DNA of 11,316 nucleotides from Gammaproteobacteria bacterium (GTDB taxonomy: Bacteria > Pseudomonadota > Gammaproteobacteria > Steroidobacterales > Steroidobacteraceae), in NCBI GenBank assembly GCA_003162555.1, contig PMNQ01000227.1:13358-24673 (forward strand), written 5' to 3'. Shown piece after piece: positions 1 through 6,439 of the stretch. The notes under the pieces were generated by a model. That model had not been told where the DNA came from. It did not search any database and was given only the letters and a program-made list of their open reading frames with translations. Within the stretch, counting starts at the first letter, position 1. Each line of letters begins with the position of its first letter. A program made the position numbers and the translations under genes.

Positions 1-867
1 CGTGGCCCGCGCGTGCCGCCCAATATTGCTGACAGCCTCCTGCGCGACGCTGTACAACACCTCGAGCGTTTTTGGCGGCGCCGTGAGCGGCGGTTCGGGC
101 ATGATGAATTCGTATTCAAAACCCGCTTCGCCGGCCTGGTCGCCGAGTACCCGCTCCAGTGCGCCCGCGAAACCCAGCTCTTCAATTCCCGGCGGATTGA
201 GTTCGAACACCATCCACCGCAGGCGCTCGATGGTCTGCTCGAGCAGCGGCAGCGCAGCGCCACTTGCGGCTTGCGCTTCCGGCAGCGTGGCGGCCCTGGC
301 TGCGGTGGCCAGGTGATCGCGCAGCGTGCCGAGGTTGTTGGCGATCTCCCGCTGCAGGAGCCCTGCCAGATCGAGCCGCTCGCTATGGCGCAGCCGCTGC
401 AGCCGGTGGGCGAGCGCCAGCACCTGGTCGTGCTGCAGGGCCGCTTCGGAAGCGCGGTGAGCTACGGTCACGTCGCGCACGATGCCGGACATGCCAAACG
501 ACCTGCCCTGCATGCCGGTCTGGTGCACGCGCCCGAGGCTGTGCAACCAGCGGATCTCGCCACCTGGCAGCACGATGCGGTACTCGATCGAATAGGAATC
601 GCCGTTTTGCAGCGCCGATTCGATCGCCCTCTCCACTGCGGTGCGATCGTCCGGGTGAACCCGCTTCAGAAAAGTGTCGACACTGGGGAGTTCATCGGCG
701 GTGACGCCAATCAGCGTTCGGCAACGGTCGCACCACGCGAGTTCGTTGGTGGTCGGATCCCAGTTCCAGGTGCCCAGCTCGGCCGCGTCCAGCGCCAGCT
801 GCAGTTGCCGGTCGCGATCACCGAGCCAGCTGAGCAGCTGACGAATACGCCTGGCCGAGGCAGTCAT
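1..867 (-). CDS. PAS-domain sensor histidine kinase-like protein, partial, with degenerate H-box
   Basis: The reading frame is open from an ATG at 867 to the left edge of the window, giving 289 residues with the C-terminus missing. Residues about 20-140 form a PAS/PAC sensor domain of the PAS_3 type, ending in a typical PAC strand pattern (GIVRDVT, 128-134). Residues about 145-225 form a two-helix dimerisation region like HisKA_3 of NarX/DegS-type kinases. Residues 270-289 begin the HATPase, with an N-box-like EAVSNIGRHA. In HisKA_3 kinases the H-box reads roughly RELHDxLG. Here it is REIANNLG (173-180), so the phosphorylated His is replaced by Ala176 (codon 340-342). No signal peptide or membrane segment is visible, so the visible part is likely cytoplasmic. 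It is divergent from the ABC operon; a regulatory link is possible but not shown. An AAAGGG sequence 12 nt before the ATG is a weak ribosome site. The sensed signal cannot be told. Confidence 0.8.
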   Translation of the reverse strand, partial: MTASARRIRQLLSWLGDRDRQLQLALDAAELGTWNWDPTTNELAWCDRCRTLIGVTADELPSVDTFLKRVHPDDRTAVERAIESALQNGDSYSIEYRIVLPGGEIRWLHSLGRVHQTGMQGRSFGMSGIVRDVTVAHRASEAALQHDQVLALAHRLQRLRHSERLDLAGLLQREIANNLGTLRDHLATAARAATLPEAQAASGAALPLLEQTIERLRWMVFELNPPGIEELGFAGALERVLGDQAGEAGFEYEFIMPEPPLTAPPKTLEVLYSVAQEAVSNIGRHARAT

Positions 868-1044
868 TGCGTTGGCATACCCTTTGCGTCCGGTCGGGTG
901 ATACCGGCATTTTCATGTTTTCCCGCAGCCATTGCCACTAGAATGCGGAGGCTCACGCGGGACATAAGCACGGCACGCTCCGGAACCGGGGCCCCGGGCC
1001 GCAGTCACAGTAGTTTCTGGCGCCAATAACAAGGTCCCGACCCG
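868..1044. promoter_or_regulatory. Divergent intergenic region between the PAS kinase and the ABC exporter operon
   Basis: This 177-base gap lies between two divergent genes and must hold the promoters of both. A TAGAAT sequence at 939-944 could be a plus-strand -10 box, but the bases 17 nt upstream (TGTTTT, 916-921) are a poor -35. A perfect 12-base palindrome, CCGGGGCCCCGG, lies at 986-997, and an 8-base one, TGGCGCCA, at 1018-1025. In GC-rich DNA these may be chance. No other gene is visible here. Confidence 0.35.
1031..1034 (+). promoter_or_regulatory. Ribosome binding site supporting the TTG start of the ABC permease
   Basis: AAGG lies 10 nt before the TTG at 1045. An in-frame TAA at 1027-1029 rules out any start further upstream. 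The next in-frame ATG (residue 32) would remove most of the first membrane helix. The SD-like site together with these limits fixes the TTG as the start. Confidence 0.6.
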
Positions 1045-2184
1045 TTGTCCCTAGCCCTGTCCACGCTGATCTATGAATGGCGCCGATACCTCGCGGCGGT
1101 CATCGCACTCGCCGTGGCCGGGCTGCTGGTGCTTGCCATGACCGGCATGTTCATGGGATTGGTCAAGTCGTTTTCAGCGACCGTTGATCGCTCGCCGGCG
1201 CAGATCCTGATCATGCCGCCTGATGCGACGAACCTGTTCGACACGCGCTCGGGCCAGCCGCGCCGGCTGATCCCGCAGATCTACAGCAACCCGAACATCG
1301 TGAACGTGAAGACCCTGGACATCGGTTTTTCAGGGTGGTCGAATTTCCCGAAACCCGGCCAGCCCGCCCGGGACACCGGCGTCAAGCTCGTCATCGTCAA
1401 TCCGGTCAAGGGCGACATCACGCTGCCGATCGACTTCAGCGAGCAGCTGATCCAGGCGCTGCGCGAACCGTATGCGGTTGTCGTCGACAAATCGAGCCTT
1501 GGCAAGCTCGGCGTGCAGGTGGGTGACAAGGCCAAGATGAATAACCAGACGGTCTGGGTGCGCGGCGTCACATCAGGCTACCCGTCGATGTTCGAGTCGA
1601 CGACGTTCATATCGGTGCAAACCGCCAAGCTCCTCCGCCAATACAACGACGGTGATCGCGTCGGGGCGATTCTCGCCCAGATCAATGACCCCACACAGGA
1701 ACGCGCGGTCGTCGACCAGTTGAACGCGGACAGCAAGGGCCGATACAAGGCGTGGACGCGCGAAGACCTGTCGCGTTCGAGCCAGGCCTCGATGCTCTCT
1801 GATGGACCAATCGCGGTCATGATCGGCTTTGCCGTCGTCGTCAGCGCGTTCATCGGTGTCGTGATCACGTGGCAGACGTTGCAGGGTGCGATTCTCGCCA
1901 ACATCAAGGAATTCGCGAGCTTGCGGGCTCTCGGTGTCTCGATGCGCCGGCTGCGACTTGTGGTCATGGAGCTCAGCATGTGGGTCGGCATCGCGGGCCT
2001 CCTGCTGACAGTCGGCCTGACGGCCCTGGTGTGGTTCATCGCGATCAGCTCAGGTGTGCCGCTCGATTTTCCGCTGTTCGTCGATATCCCGGTGGCGCTC
2101 GCCTTGCTCGGCATCGCGATCTTCTCGGGCGCCATGTCGCTCGGCGTGCTCAAGAGAAGCCAACCCGCGGACCTGCTGCGATGA
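1045..2184 (+). CDS. DevC/FtsX-type ABC transporter permease
   Basis: This is a 379-residue inner-membrane permease of the FtsX/MacB/DevC class. It has one N-terminal membrane helix (about 16-39), a long periplasmic domain (about 40-253), then three helices (about 254-277, 306-334 and 347-369). The stretch between helices 2 and 3 (NIKEFASLRALGVSMRRLR, 286-304) is the conserved cytoplasmic coupling segment that contacts the ATPase. The start is TTG, chosen because an in-frame stop lies just upstream at 1027-1029 and AAGG precedes it. The gene overlaps the ATPase gene by ATGA at 2181-2184, so the two are translationally coupled. With the downstream HlyD-type gene the order permease-ATPase-adaptor resembles DevBCA exporters. 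These use ATP hydrolysis to drive envelope or outer-membrane export rather than moving substrate directly through the permease. The substrate is unknown; DevBCA systems export glycolipids in cyanobacteria, and proteobacterial relatives are mostly uncharacterised. Confidence 0.88.
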   Translation: MSLALSTLIYEWRRYLAAVIALAVAGLLVLAMTGMFMGLVKSFSATVDRSPAQILIMPPDATNLFDTRSGQPRRLIPQIYSNPNIVNVKTLDIGFSGWSNFPKPGQPARDTGVKLVIVNPVKGDITLPIDFSEQLIQALREPYAVVVDKSSLGKLGVQVGDKAKMNNQTVWVRGVTSGYPSMFESTTFISVQTAKLLRQYNDGDRVGAILAQINDPTQERAVVDQLNADSKGRYKAWTREDLSRSSQASMLSDGPIAVMIGFAVVVSAFIGVVITWQTLQGAILANIKEFASLRALGVSMRRLRLVVMELSMWVGIAGLLLTVGLTALVWFIAISSGVPLDFPLFVDIPVALALLGIAIFSGAMSLGVLKRSQPADLLR

Positions 2185-2918
2185 GCGCGCTGGCGATCGA
2201 TGCCCACGGCATCAGCAAGGCGTACAAGATCGGCAAGACGCGCCAACAGGTATTGAAGAACGTCGCCTTCAACGCCTACCACGGGCAGGTGACGATGATC
2301 ATGGGTCCGTCGGGTTCCGGAAAATCCACGTTGATCGCGGCCCTGTCCGGGCTGATGAAACCCGATGAAGGTGAAGTGCTGGCGCTCGGCGAGAGCCTGT
2401 GGCTGAAGAAACGCAATCAGATCGACCGATTCAGGCTCGATCACTGCGGCTTCATCTTCCAGGGCTTCAACCTGTTTCCCGCGTTGGACGCGATGGCCCA
2501 GGTTGTTCAGGTGTTGCGCTACTGTGGCGTGAACAAGAGCGACGCGCGTGCGCGCGCCACCGCGGTACTCGAATCCGTTGGACTCGGTCAGCGGCTGCGC
2601 CAGAAGCCCGCCGAACTATCGGGTGGCGAGAAGCAGCGCGTGGCGATCGCGCGCGCCCTGGCCAAGGAACCGCAGCTGATCTTTGCCGACGAGCCCACAT
2701 CGGCGCTCGATTCATCCAATGGCCAGGTGATCATCCGCTTGCTGCACCAGGCCGCCCGGCAGCGCGGCGCGGCCATCGTCGTCGTGACACATGACCCGCG
2801 TCTCGAAGCGCACGCCGATCGCATCATCCACATGGAAGACGGCAAGATCCTCGACGATCGCATGATCTCGGAACCACCGGCGCACGGCGCCGCCAACCAC
2901 AACGGATCACAGCAATGA
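2181..2918 (+). CDS. ABC transporter ATP-binding protein (DevA/MacB/LolD-like)
   Basis: This 245-residue cytoplasmic ATPase has all the expected motifs in order: Walker A GPSGSGKST (42-50), Q-loop glutamine in FQGFNL (Gln94), ABC signature LSGGE (146-150), Walker B LIFADE (166-171), D-loop SALD (174-177) and the switch histidine in THD (His204). The sequence around the Q-loop and the length match the lipoprotein-release/MacB branch, which pairs with FtsX-type permeases. It should therefore power the permease encoded immediately upstream. The ATG at 2181 overlaps the permease stop (ATGA), and its own stop overlaps the adaptor start (ATGA, 2915-2918), so the three genes form one tightly coupled operon. 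The last 15 residues or so are low-complexity and polar. The enzyme looks fully active; the transported substrate is not revealed by this subunit. Confidence 0.93.
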   Translation: MSALAIDAHGISKAYKIGKTRQQVLKNVAFNAYHGQVTMIMGPSGSGKSTLIAALSGLMKPDEGEVLALGESLWLKKRNQIDRFRLDHCGFIFQGFNLFPALDAMAQVVQVLRYCGVNKSDARARATAVLESVGLGQRLRQKPAELSGGEKQRVAIARALAKEPQLIFADEPTSALDSSNGQVIIRLLHQAARQRGAAIVVVTHDPRLEAHADRIIHMEDGKILDDRMISEPPAHGAANHNGSQQ

Positions 2919-3859
2919 TTTCCCGCACCGTCCTCATCGGAAAGCTGCGCGTCCCGCTCCTGGTCGCAGCGCTGTTGCTGCTTGCGGCCTGCCATCCCGG
3001 CGGCGAAAAGCCGACGACTGCCGTGCCGCCCTCGCCCTACGCGACGATTGCCAATGGCAAGGTCGATATCGAAGGTGGCGTGGTCGAAGTCGCCGCAAGG
3101 CGCCCGGGCGTGATCAGCGAGGTGCTGGTGCAGGAAGGCGACGTCGTCCACAAGGGGCAGATTCTCGCCCGCCAGGAAGACCAGGATGCGCTCCTTGCGG
3201 TAAAGAGCGCCAAGGCCGCGGTCGTGCAGGCGGAGAGTCAGATTCCGTTGATGCAGGTTAACCTGCGCACCGCGCAGCGCGAGTTAGAGCGCCTCAAGAC
3301 GCTGGTCGCCGCGAAACTCGTGCCGCAGCAGCAAGTCGACCAGGCAGGCGACGCAGTGGCGAGTGCCCAGGCGCAACTGGGCGTACAGCAGTCGGCGGTG
3401 CAGACGGCCGAGGCGCAGCTGGCGCAGGCCGACTACAACGAGGACCTCACGATCATCCGCGCGCCGATGGACGGAAAGATCATTCGTCGTTACGCGAATC
3501 CTGGCGCTGGCGCATCGACGCTCAATGTCTCGGACATGTTCGACCTGGAGCCCGCGACGCCGCACATCGTGCGCGCGGAAATTGTCGAAAGCGCGATCCC
3601 CGACGTGCACGTGGACCAGGAAGTGGAGATCGTCCCCGAGACCGAAACCGACAAGCTCAGCGTCGGCAAGGTCATTCGCATCGCGCCCGCTTTCGGGGCG
3701 CGCAAGCTCAAGTCCGATACAGCCAACGAAGCCGCGGACGAACGCGTGGTCGAGGTGGTCGTATCGGCGAACAACACCCCGTACCTGATCGGCCAACGGG
3801 TGCTGGTCAAGTTCATGAAGGCCGGCCAGCGCGCCGGCGTGAAACGAGCCAACCAGTAG
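2915..3859 (+). CDS. HlyD/DevB-family periplasmic adaptor, predicted lipoprotein
   Basis: This is a 314-residue membrane fusion (adaptor) protein. The N-terminus is a lipoprotein signal: basic and hydrophobic residues followed by the lipobox LAAC with Cys26. Next come the first half of the biotinyl-lipoyl-like domain (VVEVAARRPGVISEV and the EGDVVHKGQIL turn, about 56-84), an Ala/Gln-rich coiled-coil hairpin (about 90-172), the second lipoyl half (IIRAPMDGKIIRR, 180-192) and a beta-barrel region (about 215-300). Such adaptors bridge an inner-membrane pump and an outer-membrane TolC-like channel. The start overlaps the ATPase stop by ATGA, so it belongs to the same exporter. The coiled coil is shorter than in HlyD and close to DevB/MacA size. 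His follows Cys26, so there is no Asp +2 inner-membrane retention signal. No TolC-type gene is present in the window; the outer-membrane partner must be encoded elsewhere or be shared. Confidence 0.9.
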   Translation: MISRTVLIGKLRVPLLVAALLLLAACHPGGEKPTTAVPPSPYATIANGKVDIEGGVVEVAARRPGVISEVLVQEGDVVHKGQILARQEDQDALLAVKSAKAAVVQAESQIPLMQVNLRTAQRELERLKTLVAAKLVPQQQVDQAGDAVASAQAQLGVQQSAVQTAEAQLAQADYNEDLTIIRAPMDGKIIRRYANPGAGASTLNVSDMFDLEPATPHIVRAEIVESAIPDVHVDQEVEIVPETETDKLSVGKVIRIAPAFGARKLKSDTANEAADERVVEVVVSANNTPYLIGQRVLVKFMKAGQRAGVKRANQ

Positions 3860-3861
3860 TT

Positions 3862-3880
3862 GCGGGCAGCCGCGGCCCGC
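3862..3880. terminator. Possible GC-rich hairpin between convergent genes
   Basis: GCGGGC (3862-3867) and GCCCGC (3875-3880) form a 6-bp stem with a 7-base loop in the 30-base gap between the adaptor gene and the convergent MFS gene. No T-run follows on either strand, so it is not a classic intrinsic terminator. It could still act on both transcripts or be chance. Confidence 0.3.
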
Positions 3881-3889
3881 GGTCGCGTC

Positions 3890-5170
3890 TCACAGGCGTC
3901 CGCGTTCGTAGCGCATCAGCAGCCAGGTGGCGATTGTCGTCACGGCGCCAACGCCCACCAGCAACGTGAACACCGAGTTCAGCCCGGCGGTCTGCTTCAG
4001 CCAGCCGATCAGCGGCTCCTGCAGGATCGGACCCACTGATCCGAAGCCGTTGATGACGCCGGCAGCGAGCGCCGCCTGCCGGCGGCTGCCGATGTCCATC
4101 GCGCAGGCGCCGGAGAGCAAGGCGTCGGGGCCGAGCTGCGTGAAACCGATCAGTCCCAGCAGCACGACGAACACCGTGGGTGAAGTCAGGCCAATCTGTC
4201 GCATCAGCACGGTGAAAATCAGGCAGCCCAGCGTCATCCAGAAAATGACCGGCGTGCGGCGCGAGCCGGGCATGCGATCGGACCAGTAGCCGCCAGCGAT
4301 GACGCCGAGCAGCCCGACCCAGTCGAAGGCAGTTGAGAGATACGCGGCGGTGGACGACGAGAGCGCGAAGTGTTCGCTCAGGATCAGCGCCGACCAGCTG
4401 TCGAGCGCGTAGCGCAGGAACTTGAAGCCGAAGTAGATCAGGCCCATCGCGACGATGGAACTCACGAACCCGGGCGGGAGTGGCGCCTCGCGCGCCGCCA
4501 CGGCGCCACGGGCATTCGCGACCGCCACGTCGGGTTCGGCGTCATCCTTGAGTGACAGGCCGACCGACTGCGGTCGTTCGCGCGCGAAGAAAAAGAACAC
4601 GACGATGAAGGCAAAGAACACGATGCTGGATCCGAAGAACGACCATGCCATGCCGAGCCACCCCAGCAGGAAGCCCGCCAGGCCCTTTCCCGCCACGGCG
4701 CCGAGCTGGTAGCAGGTGCCCCAGATGCCAAACAGCGTGCCGCGCTCGGAGCGCTTGGTCCAGTTGGCGAACAGCGCGACGTTGTGCGACCAGCCGGTCG
4801 CCTGCGCAAGGCCGTGGATACCCATCGTGATGCACAGCCACAGAAACACGCTCGCGCGGTGCGAGTCGACCAGAAACCCCAAACCAACGTTGGATGCGGC
4901 CGCGATGCTCATGCCGTAGAGCAGCACGCGGCGGCTCGCCATGCGCCGGCCGAGCCAGGCGGCGAGGAACTGGCCGAACATGTAGGCAATCAGGTAGATC
5001 GTCCATGGCGCGGCGATCTGTTCGTCATTGAACCCGAACTGCAGTTTCAGCGGGTGCTTGACCACCGCGTACACCTTGCGGCACAGGTAGAAGCCCGCGT
5101 ACGACAGCCATGTCGCCGTGAACAGCTGCAGGCGATAACGGCGCAGCAAGGCGGTTTGTTCCGGGTTCAT
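3890..5170 (-). CDS. OPA-family MFS transporter (GlpT/UhpT/UhpC-like), probable organophosphonate importer
   Basis: This 426-residue, 12-helix major facilitator protein belongs to the organophosphate:phosphate antiporter family. The first helix reads SYAGFYLCRKVYA (23-35), with Arg31-Lys32 where GlpT has Arg45-Lys46. Helix 7 has FKFLRYALDSW (249-259), with Arg253 matching GlpT Arg269. In GlpT these two arginines grip the phosphoryl group, so the protein very likely binds a phosphate or phosphonate head group. The family loop after helix 4 (GWSHN, then KRSERGTLFGIW, 126-150) is also present. A hydrophilic central loop spans about 197-232. The start ATG overlaps the stop of the HD-HAD fusion gene (ATGA, 5167-5170), with GGAAA 6 nt before it, making it the last gene of the operon. 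From this context I infer uptake of the phosphonate oxidised by the two upstream oxygenases. UhpC-like sensing, or uptake of glycerol phosphates or similar compounds, is the alternative. Confidence 0.85.
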   Translation of the reverse strand: MNPEQTALLRRYRLQLFTATWLSYAGFYLCRKVYAVVKHPLKLQFGFNDEQIAAPWTIYLIAYMFGQFLAAWLGRRMASRRVLLYGMSIAAASNVGLGFLVDSHRASVFLWLCITMGIHGLAQATGWSHNVALFANWTKRSERGTLFGIWGTCYQLGAVAGKGLAGFLLGWLGMAWSFFGSSIVFFAFIVVFFFFARERPQSVGLSLKDDAEPDVAVANARGAVAAREAPLPPGFVSSIVAMGLIYFGFKFLRYALDSWSALILSEHFALSSSTAAYLSTAFDWVGLLGVIAGGYWSDRMPGSRRTPVIFWMTLGCLIFTVLMRQIGLTSPTVFVVLLGLIGFTQLGPDALLSGACAMDIGSRRQAALAAGVINGFGSVGPILQEPLIGWLKQTAGLNSVFTLLVGVGAVTTIATWLLMRYERGRL

Positions 5171-6429
5171 GGATAGTTTCCGTGCAGGAGGTGCGTGGCA
5201 CCGTGGGCCAGTTGTTCCCAGAAGCGCGGCGGCAGCGAGCGGTAATCATTGCAGGTGACGCTGGCCAGATTCGTGTTGTCTGGAATCTCGGCCGCGCAGC
5301 AGGTGATGAACACGCTGCGCATGCCAGCCGCCTGCGCGGCCAGGAGACCCGCCGTGCTGTCCTCGAATACGAGTGATTCAGCGGGCTCGACACCGAGTAC
5401 GCGCGCGGCCAGCAGAAATGCCTCCGGCGCTGGCTTGCCTGCCTGCACGGCATCACCGCCGATGCGTGCCTGCTCCGCGACGCAATCGTCTATGCCGAGC
5501 TGAGTCACGAAATAGTCGATGACGGAGCGTGGGCTCGAGGAGACGACCGCGAGCCGCAGCCCGCTGGCCGCCGCGGCCCGGATCGCCTGCTGCGCGCCGG
5601 GGATCGGCTGCACATCGGTCACGGCCGTGTTCCAGTGCGCGAGCATCGCCGCGGCGAGTTCGGCCGCCGACGCTGCGATACCGGTCTGCGCACGCATGGT
5701 CTCGGCCACGTGTGTCCAGGTGCGGCCGTGGGTTTCCGTATGCGGCAGCGAGTAGCCCGCGACGCCGTAGCGCGCGGCCACTTCCGTGACGGTCGTGTCG
5801 GTGTGCACTTCGGTGTTGATCAGCGTGCCGTCCAGATCGAACAGCACCGCGCGCACCGGCGGTTCGGCTTGCACGGGCGGTTCGTCTAGCGCGTAGCGTT
5901 CGATCAACGCGCGGTAATGCTCGAACGGCGGCGTCTTGAGACCGCCGATCTTGCCCTGGTCATCAAACTGGCGCAGTAGCAAGGCCTCGCGCCAATACGG
6001 CTCTGCTTCGAATGCGCGTTGTTCGGTGACGCCCATCGGCCCGCCCTGCAGCTTGAGCGTCGTGACGGATGCCCCGCTGAGCTGGTTCATATACGCGGGA
6101 TCAGTCGCGCACAGGTAGCGCTTGGCTGGAACGTGCAGCCGCACCGGCTCATGAATCTCCGGGCCAAAACGCGCCGCGAGCCAACGGCTGCCGCTGCGCT
6201 CATGTCCCGCGTCGTGCTTCCAGTCGGCGATGTCTTCCGGCGCCGCTTCGATGAGATGGCCGATGTCATGCAGGAGCGAAGCGAGCACCAGTGCGTCTGG
6301 CGCACCGTGCGCGCTGGCGAAGTACGCCGCCTGCAGGCTGTGTTCGGTCATCGTCACGGGCTCGCCGTAATAGGCCCCGGCGCTCCGCATGGAGTAGATC
6401 GACAGCAGTTCGTCCGCCGCACTCGTCAT
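5167..6429 (-). CDS. tmpB: Fusion protein: TmpB/PhnZ-like HD-domain diiron oxygenase with a C-terminal HAD phosphatase domain
   Basis: This is a 420-residue, two-domain protein. Residues 1 to about 180 (about 5890-6429) are an HD-domain mixed-valent diiron oxygenase of the PhnZ/TmpB type, which oxidatively cleaves the C-P bond of a 1-hydroxyphosphonate to a carboxylate and phosphate. Candidate iron ligands are all present: His30, the HD pair His54-Asp55 (LLHDIGH), His76, His99 and Asp156 or Asp157 (RQFDDQGK). The PhnZ-type substrate segment YYGEPVTMTEH (20-30) supplies a Tyr and Glu23. Residues about 190-420 (about 5170-5862) are a HAD subfamily IA phosphatase: motif I DLDGT (Asp198, Asp200), motif II SSS (297-299), motif III GKPAPEAF (Lys332), motif IV FED (Glu356-Asp357), and a helical C1 cap between motifs I and II. 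PhnZ and TmpB proteins are normally about 190 residues, so the HAD part is an addition. There is no frameshift or stop at the junction. The start lies 10 nt after the stop of the tmpA-like gene without a clear ribosome site. The HAD substrate is unknown. Confidence 0.85.
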   Translation of the reverse strand: MTSAADELLSIYSMRSAGAYYGEPVTMTEHSLQAAYFASAHGAPDALVLASLLHDIGHLIEAAPEDIADWKHDAGHERSGSRWLAARFGPEIHEPVRLHVPAKRYLCATDPAYMNQLSGASVTTLKLQGGPMGVTEQRAFEAEPYWREALLLRQFDDQGKIGGLKTPPFEHYRALIERYALDEPPVQAEPPVRAVLFDLDGTLINTEVHTDTTVTEVAARYGVAGYSLPHTETHGRTWTHVAETMRAQTGIAASAAELAAAMLAHWNTAVTDVQPIPGAQQAIRAAAASGLRLAVVSSSPRSVIDYFVTQLGIDDCVAEQARIGGDAVQAGKPAPEAFLLAARVLGVEPAESLVFEDSTAGLLAAQAAGMRSVFITCCAAEIPDNTNLASVTCNDYRSLPPRFWEQLAHGATHLLHGNYP

Positions 6430-6439
6430 GGCGCGTATC

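Noticed and set aside
13..1029. A 338-codon plus-strand open frame at the left end
   Set aside because: The minus-strand frame over the same bases encodes a PAS domain and kinase core. The plus frame has no family features.
3862..3880. Strong rho-independent terminator
   Set aside because: The stem is only 6 bp and there is no T-run on either side. It is kept only as a low-confidence hairpin.
5170..5862. HAD domain as phosphonoacetaldehyde hydrolase (PhnX)
   Set aside because: PhnX replaces the second motif I aspartate (DxAGT) and uses a cap lysine. Here motif I is DLDGT with both aspartates, as in ordinary HAD phosphatases.
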